Source: Actinomycetes bacterium (lineage in GTDB: Bacteria > Actinomycetota > Actinomycetes > Mycobacteriales > Micromonosporaceae). From it: a stretch of DNA of 8,401 bases. The DNA lies in the NCBI GenBank assembly GCA_023437285.1, contig JAEZGP010000611.1:1-8401 (forward strand), given 5' to 3'. The position numbers and the translations under genes are program-made. This document shows, piece by piece, positions 1-5,307 of the stretch (position 1 is its first letter; each line of letters starts with the position of its first letter). The notes beneath the pieces are model-generated. The model had not been told where the DNA came from, did not search any database, and saw nothing but the letters and a program-made list of their open reading frames with translations.

Positions 1-841
1 GGACGGGCACGTCCCAGGCCTGCGCGGCGCGGCGCAGGCCGGCGATAATCCGGGCGGCGTGCGAGCGGTCCCGCGCGCCGACGGCGTCGAGCAGCCCCAC
101 CGGGGTGGCGCCCATCGCGGCGAGGTCGTTGACGTTAACCAGGACCGAGCACCAGCCGGCCCACTCCGGGTCGCTGTCCACCATGGACGGCAGGATCGCG
201 TCACAGGCCGCGACCAGGTCGCTGCCGGGCACCGGGGCCCCGTCGTCGCCGACGAACCCGGCGCCGCCCGGCGCGAGGCCTGCCAGCAGCGGCCCGAGCG
301 CCGCCTTCGTGGCGCTGGCGTGCGCGCGGATGCGCCCGATGGGCCACCGGACCAGAACGTGCGGGGTGCCAGCCACGACGGTCGACCGGATCGGGATCCA
401 GCCGAGCCGGCGGAACAGCACCTCGTTGCGGGCCTGCACCCGCGCCTCGAAGCGCAGCACACCCTCGGACTCGGCGCGCGCGCACGCGGCGCGTACCAGT
501 GCGGCCCCGACGCCCCAGGTGCTCCGGGCGTCGCGGGCGACGACCAGGCGACCGCCGTGCCACCAGCCGAGGTCCGGGCCGTCATCGACCGGGCCGAGCC
601 GGACGCCGCCGATGACCCGACCGGACGTGTCGCGGGCCACCAGGACGACCGTGCGCGGGTCCGCGTCGCGGTCGTCGAGGTCGTGCCCGGCGAAGATGCC
701 CTGTTCGTCCACGAAGACCTCGTGGCGCAGGCGCCGGTACGCCCGTTCGGCGGCCGGGTCGGCCGGCTCGATATGGAACGCCTGGCGACGTTCGAGCCTG
801 CTCTGGTCGCCCAGCGGCAGCAGGGTTTCACAGATCTGCAT
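1..841 (-). CDS. GNAT N-acetyltransferase fused to AIR-synthase-like domain (MSMEG_0567 type), 3' end outside the window
   Basis: The reverse strand reads 280 uninterrupted codons from an ATG at 841 to the left edge, so the C-terminus is missing. Residues 1-165 look like a GNAT fold: an RHEVFVDEQG segment (39-48), the strand GRVIGGVRLG (74-83) and an acetyl-CoA loop WGVGAALV (109-116). After about residue 170 the protein changes to a PurM/AIR-synthase-like N-terminal domain, with FVGDDGAPVPG (196-206) and the diagnostic VNDLAAMGATPVGLLDAVGA (237-256). In Synechocystis these are two proteins (Sll0786 and Sll0787); here, as I recall for mycobacteria, they are one chain. Acyl transfer plus ATP-dependent chemistry on a small metabolite is the family inference; the substrate is unknown. 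The start lies 2 nt after the stop of the radical SAM gene (TGA-CC-ATG), so it is probably translationally coupled. Its ribosome binding site is weak and lies inside the upstream gene. Confidence 0.88.
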   Translation of the reverse strand, partial: MQICETLLPLGDQSRLERRQAFHIEPADPAAERAYRRLRHEVFVDEQGIFAGHDLDDRDADPRTVVLVARDTSGRVIGGVRLGPVDDGPDLGWWHGGRLVVARDARSTWGVGAALVRAACARAESEGVLRFEARVQARNEVLFRRLGWIPIRSTVVAGTPHVLVRWPIGRIRAHASATKAALGPLLAGLAPGGAGFVGDDGAPVPGSDLVAACDAILPSMVDSDPEWAGWCSVLVNVNDLAAMGATPVGLLDAVGARDRSHAARIIAGLRRAAQAWDVPV

Positions 842-843
842 GG

Positions 844-1923
844 TCATCCGCCGGCCGGCCGCAGGACGCTGCAGGCGCCGCAGGCGGCGCAGCCCGCCTG
901 CTGGTCGGCGCCGGCCATGCCGGCCGCGCGCAGCCGGGCGGCCACCCGCTCGGTGACGTACGCGAGCACGGCCGGGTCGGGCGCACCCACCCCGTCGCGG
1001 GCGGCGAGAGTCCCGCGCATCGGCCGCAACGGCACCACGAACGGGTACACGCCCCGGTCGATGAGCCGGCCCGCCCCGGCGATCAGCTCGTCCGGGTCCT
1101 CGCCGAGGCCCACCAGCAGGTACGTGGAGACGCGGTTGCGGCCGAAGACGCGTACGGCCTCGTCCCACGCCTCGTCGTACCGGGCCAGTGGCACTGTGGA
1201 CTTTCCCGGCATCCAGGCGCGGCGCACCCGGTCGTCGAGGCTCTCGGCGTGGATGCCGATCGCGGTGGCGCCGGCCGCGTGCAACTCGCCGATCCACGCC
1301 AGGTCGGCCGGGGGTTCGCACTGGACCTGAATCGGCAGCCCGGGCACGACCGCGCGGATCGCCCGTACGCTCCGGGCGAGGATACGGGCGCCCCGGTCGG
1401 GACCGGTCGTCGTGCCGGTGGTCAGCACCATCTGCTTGACGCCGTCGAGGCGCACCGCCGCCTCGGCGACCTCGGCGAGCTGATCGGGCGTCTTCGCGGC
1501 GACGGTGGACCCGGACGCGAGCGCCTCCTCGATCGTGCAGAAGCGGCAGCGGTCGGCCTCGGCGTACCGGATGCAGGTTTGCACGACCGTCGTGGCGAGC
1601 ACGTCCGAGCCGTGCAGCCGCGCGATCTTCTCGTACGACACGCCGTCCGCGGTCGTGAGGTCGTAGAACCGGGGCCGGCGCACCGGGGTCAGGGTGAGCC
1701 CCGTGTCGTCGTCGCCGAGCCAGACCCGCCCGTCGCGTACGGAGTACGGGCTTTCGGGGTTGGTGGGCAGCGCGGCGTTGGCACCGTCGACGAGTACGTG
1801 GTCGTCGCCGCTGGGTCCCGCGCCGTCCGGCCGGCGCAGGCTGTCCACCCGGACGCCGTGCAGGGCCAGTTCGGCGCGGGTCAAAATCCGCACATCCACT
1901 CTCGTGCCGGTGCCAGCGCTCAC
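844..1923 (-). CDS. Radical SAM enzyme, MSMEG_0568/Sll0785 type
   Basis: This 359-residue protein starts at GTG 1923 behind a good AGGAG. The iron-sulfur motif is TCIRYAEADRCRFC, with Cys117, Cys126 and Cys129, a Cx8CxxC spacing rather than the usual Cx3CxxC. It is followed by TTGTTTGPDRG (153-163), QVQCEPP and GIHAESLDD, and LLVGLGEDPDEL, which fit the strands of a radical SAM barrel. The C-terminus holds a second cysteine set, CAACGAC (Cys345, 348, 351), which could bind an auxiliary cluster or a metal. The family generates a 5'-deoxyadenosyl radical; the substrate is not known to me. In the Sll0783-type cluster this gene follows a nitrilase, but here it directly follows the 0572-type gene, with which its ribosome binding site overlaps. 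The family call rests on recognised sequence and on synteny. Confidence 0.93.
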   Translation of the reverse strand: MSAGTGTRVDVRILTRAELALHGVRVDSLRRPDGAGPSGDDHVLVDGANAALPTNPESPYSVRDGRVWLGDDDTGLTLTPVRRPRFYDLTTADGVSYEKIARLHGSDVLATTVVQTCIRYAEADRCRFCTIEEALASGSTVAAKTPDQLAEVAEAAVRLDGVKQMVLTTGTTTGPDRGARILARSVRAIRAVVPGLPIQVQCEPPADLAWIGELHAAGATAIGIHAESLDDRVRRAWMPGKSTVPLARYDEAWDEAVRVFGRNRVSTYLLVGLGEDPDELIAGAGRLIDRGVYPFVVPLRPMRGTLAARDGVGAPDPAVLAYVTERVAARLRAAGMAGADQQAGCAACGACSVLRPAGG

Positions 1924-1928
1924 GACGA

Positions 1929-1933
1929 CTCCT
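1929..1933 (-). promoter_or_regulatory. Ribosome binding site of the radical SAM gene, overlapping the upstream stop codon
   Basis: On the minus strand AGGAG occupies 1933-1929, shares two bases with the TAG stop (1934-1932) of the preceding gene, and sits 5 nt before GTG 1923. This fixes the GTG start and points to coupled translation. It also shows that nothing has room to lie between the two genes. Confidence 0.75.
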
Positions 1934-2444
1934 AGAACATGTAGGTGGAGTTGATGATCGCGCCCTTGCGCGCGTAGTGGATCAACGCGTCCTGCACGTC
2001 GAGCGGGTGCGTGGGGATGACGCCCTCAATGAGGTCTTCCTCGCGCGCGCCGTGCAGCGACAGCCCGAACCGGCAGCAGAAGACCTTGCCGCCCTCGGCG
2101 ATGAACGTCTTCAACGAGTTGTTGATGTTGTGTTCGCCCGGGAAGGCCGAGTTGCCGGTGGTCGGGAAGCCGCGGGTGGCCAGGCAGTTCAGCGAACCCG
2201 GCCCGTAGAAGTAGATCGCGGACTCGAAGCCCTTCCGCAGCGCGCGGGTGGCCTGCAGGATCGCCACGAAGCTCACCGACGACTCGTGGGCGATGCCGTG
2301 CACCAGCGTGAAGTAGGTCTCCCCGTTCTCGGCCTTGTAGTCGGGGAACACCTTGGTGGAGCCGTAGATGTTGGAGCCGTCCGGCAACGACGGGTGCGGG
2401 ATCTCGTCGAGGCTCTGCTGCTCAAGTTCGCTGAGCTCGGTCAC
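1932..2444 (-). CDS. MSMEG_0572/Sll0783-family nitrogen-starvation response protein
   Basis: This 170-residue protein starts at GTG 2444, with AAGGAG 5 nt upstream. It has no signal peptide or membrane segment and is likely cytosolic. Recognisable segments are SNIYGSTKVFPDY (24-36), GETYFTLVHGIAHESSVSF (41-59), AIYFYGPGSLNC (76-87) and GGKVFCCRFGLSLHG (118-132). Alternating strands and helices with cysteines at strand ends (Cys87, Cys123, Cys124) suggest a DsrE-like fold; this is my inference. The family is named from Synechocystis Sll0783, whose gene is induced by nitrogen starvation and whose loss affects polyhydroxybutyrate accumulation. The biochemical role is not established. It lies 25 nt after the amidohydrolase gene and directly before the radical SAM gene. 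Base composition matches its neighbours except for a slightly more A/T-rich stretch with ATC, AAC and TTC codons, as expected for a strongly conserved protein. Confidence 0.92.
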   Translation of the reverse strand: MTELSELEQQSLDEIPHPSLPDGSNIYGSTKVFPDYKAENGETYFTLVHGIAHESSVSFVAILQATRALRKGFESAIYFYGPGSLNCLATRGFPTTGNSAFPGEHNINNSLKTFIAEGGKVFCCRFGLSLHGAREEDLIEGVIPTHPLDVQDALIHYARKGAIINSTYMF

Positions 2445-2469
2445 GTTCTCTCCTTCGGGTTGATTCTCA

Positions 2470-3285
2470 TCAGGGGTAGAGCGCCGCGAACGTGTCGCGG
2501 AAGATCAGATCGCCGAGGGCGCCGCCGCCGGTCGCGGCCGCCATCCGGGCGTACTCGCCGGCGAAGTCGCCCCACGGCTGGTCGCTGGCGAACAGCACCC
2601 GGTCGCCCCCGATGCCGCGCCGCTCGATCTCGGCGGCCAGCCAGTACGGGGTGAAGCCGATCGCCCAGGACAGGTCGGTGTAGACCCGCTTGCCGGCCGC
2701 GATCCAGTCGAAGAACCGGGAGCCGGCGAGCTTGATGTGCCCGCTCATGCCGCCCCCGAAATGGACCAGATGCACGGGTACGCGGTCCGCGTACCAGTCG
2801 ACCAGGTGCCCCACCTCGTCGATGTCCGACGCGGCACCGGGCGAGGTGTGCACGTGGACCACGAGGTCGTGCTCGCGCGCCGTGGCGAAGATCCGGTCAA
2901 GGTGGGGCCGGCACGCGGGGTCGGTGGGCCGGCCGCCGAGCAGAAAACTGAGCTTGAGCGCGCGGACACCGTCCTCGCCGGCCAGCGCCAGGGCACGTGC
3001 GGTGCGGTCGGCGTCCTCCGGGCGGGGCGACACCCACAGCCCGGCCCGGATGCGATCGTCGCGCTGGGCGGCCTCGATGACGAGCTCGTTGAAGCCGAAC
3101 GCGACGTCCGGGTCCGGCACGCCGTAGTTCGGCAGGACCAGAGCCCGGTCGGTGCCCTCCGCGTCGAGGTCGGCCAGCAGCGCCCTGATGGTGGCGCGGG
3201 CGGTGGTGTCCGGGTTGACCGGCGGCCCGCCGTAGAACGGATAGGCCGGCAGGACGCCGAGGTGGCGGTGGGCGTCGGAGACCAT
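2470..3285 (-). CDS. Metal-dependent amidohydrolase (amidohydrolase_2, TIM barrel)
   Basis: This 271-residue protein starts at ATG 3285, 4 nt after the stop of the flavoprotein gene. The reading frame continues upstream to 3696, but that part is antisense-like, arginine-rich sequence inside the flavoprotein gene. The protein opens with MVSDAHRHLG, giving the Asp4-x-His6-x-His8 metal motif at the end of strand 1. Further likely ligands or catalytic residues are Lys111 (RALKLSF), His144 and His146 (VVHVHTSPG), His172 and His175 (VHLVHFGGG) and Asp235 (LFASDQPWGD). This order fits the PF04909 family, whose members hydrolyse C-N bonds or decarboxylate. The fold is cytosolic. It lies inside the operon, 25 nt before the 0572-type gene. 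To my knowledge it is not a core member of the Synechocystis-type cluster and might supply a hydrolytic step. Substrate unknown. Confidence 0.9.
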   Translation of the reverse strand: MVSDAHRHLGVLPAYPFYGGPPVNPDTTARATIRALLADLDAEGTDRALVLPNYGVPDPDVAFGFNELVIEAAQRDDRIRAGLWVSPRPEDADRTARALALAGEDGVRALKLSFLLGGRPTDPACRPHLDRIFATAREHDLVVHVHTSPGAASDIDEVGHLVDWYADRVPVHLVHFGGGMSGHIKLAGSRFFDWIAAGKRVYTDLSWAIGFTPYWLAAEIERRGIGGDRVLFASDQPWGDFAGEYARMAAATGGGALGDLIFRDTFAALYP

Positions 3286-3289
3286 CGCG

Positions 3290-4597
3290 TCACCCGACCG
3301 GCAACGCGACGTTGAGGTCGGCCGGCGCCCCGGTGAGCACGCCGCACACGTCGGCCAGCCGCCGGGAGGCGTCGATGTGGCCCGCCAGGAACTCGGCGTC
3401 GCGGCCCACCGCCTCGAACCGCCCCGAACCCCAGGTGTGCTGCCACGGCAGGCCCAGGAAGTACAGCCCTGGGCAGCTCGTGGCACCCCGCCGGTGCATC
3501 GGGTACCCCCGCCCGTCGAAGGCCGGCACCTCGATCCACCGGTGGTCGCGGGTGAACCCGGTCGACCAGACCACCGCGGTGATTCCCGCTTCACGCAGGT
3601 CGAGCGTCCGAGGGTGATCCGGCTCGGGTCGCCAGACGGGCGTGTAGCGCGCCTCCTGCGGAGCGCTGATGCCCTGCCTTTCGATATGCGCGTCAATGGC
3701 GTCCTTGATGCCCTCGGCGACCGCGTCGGCGTGGTCGAGGTTCGCGGCCAGGTCGCCGGCGAACGACAGGTGGGTGTTGGCGATGCCGGTCAGCCGGCCG
3801 TAGAGGCGCATGCCGTCGCGGGCGAAGGCCCGCAGGTCGATGTCGCGGCCACCGTCGCGGCCGGTGACGTAGTGGTTGGCCCGCACGCGTACGGCGTCCG
3901 CGTCGGCGAACTCGTCGATGCCCCTGGCGTAGTGGCCCATGTCGTCGAGCCACGCCACGCAGTCGCGGCCCCGGTAGAACCGGGCGACCCGCGGCGCGCC
4001 GCCCACCGCCAGGTGCACCTCACGGCCGGCCAGGTGCAGGTCTTCGGCGATCTGGCACCCCGACTGCCCCGTGCCCACCACCAGCACCGCCCCCGGCGGC
4101 AACAGTGCAGGATCGCGGTACTCGCTGGAATGCAGCTGCAGTACGCCGTCCGGCAGGCGCTCGGCCAGCCGCGGCACCGACGGCATGTGGTACGGCCCGG
4201 TGGCCACCACGACCTGGTCGGCAGTCAGCCGACCGGCGGTCGTGACGAGCTCGAACACGCCCGTGGAACCGCGGCGCAGGCGCGTCGCCCGTACTCCCGA
4301 AATGATCGGCGGATCGAACGAGGCGGCGTAGTCCTCCAGGTAACGGACGATCTCGTCGCGGAGCATGAACCCGTCCGGGTCGGGTCCCTGGTAGGGGAAG
4401 CCGGGCAGCCGGCACTGCCAGTTCGGGGTGACCAGGCAGAAGCTGTTCCACCGGCGGGTACGCCACTCGTGCCCGATCCGGTTGGCCTCGATGACCAGGT
4501 GATCGATGCCGCGCTGGCGCAACCAGTAACTCATGGCCAGGCCGGCCTGGCCGCCGCCGACCACGACCACGGGGTGATGCGTGCCCGCGACGCTCAC
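3290..4597 (-). CDS. MSMEG_0569-family flavin-dependent oxidoreductase
   Basis: This 435-residue protein begins MSVAGTHHPVVVVGGGQAG. The FAD-binding GGGQAG is at 14-19, the conserved VATGPYHMP at 131-139, and a second dinucleotide loop, VVGTGQSG (173-180), probably binds NADPH. A C-terminal VVWSTGF segment closes the FAD domain. This layout is that of YUCCA/Baeyer-Villiger-like flavoprotein monooxygenases, so NADPH-dependent oxygenation of a small substrate is expected. I chose GTG 4597 because it overlaps the upstream stop as GTGA and puts the FAD loop near the N-terminus, where it belongs. An in-frame ATG at 4729 would add 44 Arg-rich residues that lie over the neighbouring gene. Upstream of the GTG only an A-rich GAAAGAAAAG is seen, so translation is likely coupled to the 0570-type gene. 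Confidence 0.93.
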   Translation of the reverse strand: MSVAGTHHPVVVVGGGQAGLAMSYWLRQRGIDHLVIEANRIGHEWRTRRWNSFCLVTPNWQCRLPGFPYQGPDPDGFMLRDEIVRYLEDYAASFDPPIISGVRATRLRRGSTGVFELVTTAGRLTADQVVVATGPYHMPSVPRLAERLPDGVLQLHSSEYRDPALLPPGAVLVVGTGQSGCQIAEDLHLAGREVHLAVGGAPRVARFYRGRDCVAWLDDMGHYARGIDEFADADAVRVRANHYVTGRDGGRDIDLRAFARDGMRLYGRLTGIANTHLSFAGDLAANLDHADAVAEGIKDAIDAHIERQGISAPQEARYTPVWRPEPDHPRTLDLREAGITAVVWSTGFTRDHRWIEVPAFDGRGYPMHRRGATSCPGLYFLGLPWQHTWGSGRFEAVGRDAEFLAGHIDASRRLADVCGVLTGAPADLNVALPVG

Positions 4598-4914
4598 GGT
4601 GCTTTTCTTTCGTTCGCGGTGGCAACGCCGTGGGCGTCGGTGAGCGCGGTCACCGTGACCGTCGCGTCCGGTGGGTACGCCGCGGCGGCGGCCTCGATCT
4701 CGGCGAGCTGCTCGGCCGCTGACGTGCACCCGAAGCCATACTTGGCGCGGACCCGCTCACTTGCGATGGCGAGCGCCTGCCGGCTGCGGTCCACAAAGTC
4801 CGCCAGCGGGTACGTCCCGCCCGGGACGAAGAAGTCCTCGATCACCGTGGACGGCGAGTAGCAGCGCTGGTCAGCACCGTCCGGCCAACGAACCAGGAAG
4901 TACATCTCAGGCAT
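4594..4914 (-). CDS. MSMEG_0570-family small protein, first gene of the operon
   Basis: This 106-residue protein (MPEMYFLVRWPDG...) starts at ATG 4914 behind a perfect AGGAGGT. It begins with a short beta segment (MYFLVRWPDG), followed by CYSPSTVIEDFF, YPLADFVDRSRQAL and a helix, ASERVRAKYGFGCTSA. Two cysteines (18 and 63) stand out. There is no signal peptide, membrane segment or known catalytic motif. It matches the small MSMEG_0570-type family that travels with the radical SAM/flavoprotein cluster. Its function is not known; a partner or substrate-binding subunit of the next gene's flavoprotein is plausible from the 4-nt GTGA overlap, but that is inference. As first gene, its start defines the leader of the whole leftward operon. 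Confidence 0.9.
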   Translation of the reverse strand: MPEMYFLVRWPDGADQRCYSPSTVIEDFFVPGGTYPLADFVDRSRQALAIASERVRAKYGFGCTSAAEQLAEIEAAAAAYPPDATVTVTALTDAHGVATANERKAP

Positions 4915-4918
4915 GGCG

Positions 4919-4925
4919 ACCTCCT
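4919..4925 (-). promoter_or_regulatory. Strong ribosome binding site of the leftward operon
   Basis: AGGAGGT on the minus strand lies 4 nt upstream of ATG 4914. It is the strongest Shine-Dalgarno sequence in the leftward operon, as expected for its first gene, and it supports the chosen start. Confidence 0.8.
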
Positions 4926-4929
4926 GAGA

Positions 4930-4991
4930 GTTACTTCAGTGGCTGACCGTTTCCGACCAACGTCATCCGGAACAACGCGCCGTTACTTAGT
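4930..4991. repeat. Pair of near-identical direct repeats upstream of the leftward operon
   Basis: GTTACTTCAGT at 4930-4940 and GTTACTTAGT at 4982-4991 are the same word apart from one inserted C. They start 52 bp apart, roughly five helical turns. They are A/T-rich compared with their surroundings and flank the likely leftward promoter, so they may be operator half-sites. No regulator can be named from the sequence. Confidence 0.45.
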
Positions 4992-5019
4992 CCTCACGGC
5001 CTCCGTGGCCAGATTCGCT

Positions 5020-5034
5020 CGTCACCACGTCACC
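5020..5034. repeat. Tandem CGTCACC heptamers
   Basis: CGTCACC occurs at 5020-5026 and again at 5028-5034, an 8-bp period. A related inverted copy, CGTGACG, is at 5066-5072. It could be a regulator site between the divergent genes, or chance in G/C-rich DNA. Confidence 0.3.
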
Positions 5035-5192
5035 GGGGAAGCACCACATCGCCCTCAGCCACCACCGTGACGCGTCCTCGTGGGACTCCTCAGCAGCGAA
5101 CAGGGGAGCAGGTTGGGACAGAGGGGCGAAATGGGGCTGGCCGGCGTGTCGGGCGCGGACACAGGACCTCTCCACTGGAGATCCGCTTCGGC

Positions 5193-5198
5193 TAGGAT
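5193..5198 (+). promoter_or_regulatory. Possible -10 box for the glycosyltransferase gene
   Basis: TAGGAT is a typical actinobacterial housekeeping -10 hexamer. It lies about 110 nt before the chosen ATG 5308, on the right strand and in non-coding DNA. No good -35 hexamer stands 16 to 19 bp upstream (CTCCAC is nearest), so the promoter would need an activator or may be spurious. Confidence 0.35.
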
Positions 5199-5307
5199 CT
5201 TGCCCGATGACCCCTCATCCAGTGCGGCCGATGTCTGCCTGTCTGACAGCGGTGGCCGTTACCCGTGGACGGCGCGGGTGACCGCCACCACCACCGTCGC
5301 GGCGGAC

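Larger units (their letters stand above)
4926..5307. other. Divergent intergenic region between the leftward operon and the glycosyltransferase gene
   Basis: No convincing gene lies here. Open frames through it lack a ribosome binding site and a protein-like composition. Visible elements are two GTTACTT(C)AGT repeats near the leftward operon, a small CACGG-CCT-CCGTG hairpin (4995-5007), a tandem CGTCACC pair (5020-5034), a TAGGAT -10 box (5193-5198) and a CTGTCTGACAG palindrome (5239-5249) in the presumed leader of the rightward gene. I could not place a confident leftward -35/-10 pair. Confidence 0.7.

Noticed and set aside
59..1330. Plus-strand open frame of 423 codons
   Set aside because: It is antisense to the radical SAM and GNAT-AIR genes, has an Arg/Pro/Ala-rich composition with no domain, and no ribosome binding site. 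It is a product of high GC content.
3286..3696. 137-residue N-terminal extension of the amidohydrolase
   Set aside because: It overlaps the end of the flavoprotein gene with Arg/Ser/Pro-rich shadow sequence. The metal motif DAHRH belongs directly after the start at 3285.
4598..4729. 44-residue N-terminal extension of the flavoprotein from ATG 4729
   Set aside because: The added residues are Arg/Gly-rich, overlap the 0570-type gene and push the FAD loop to residue 58. The GTG at 4597 with the GTGA overlap is the normal arrangement.
3377..4861. Plus-strand open frame of 494 codons
   Set aside because: It lies antisense to the flavoprotein gene, which carries clear FAD and NADPH motifs. Its own translation shows no recognisable family.
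4926..5000. GlnR-type nitrogen box (gTnAC-n6-GaAAC)
   Set aside because: GAAAC (minus strand, in CGGAAACGG) and several GTAAC words are present, but no pair has the required 6-bp spacing; the nearest is 8 bp with a mismatch.
4987..5175. Possible 62-residue minus-strand gene in the divergent intergenic region
   Set aside because: It has no ribosome binding site, no recognisable features, and a composition like non-coding high-GC DNA.
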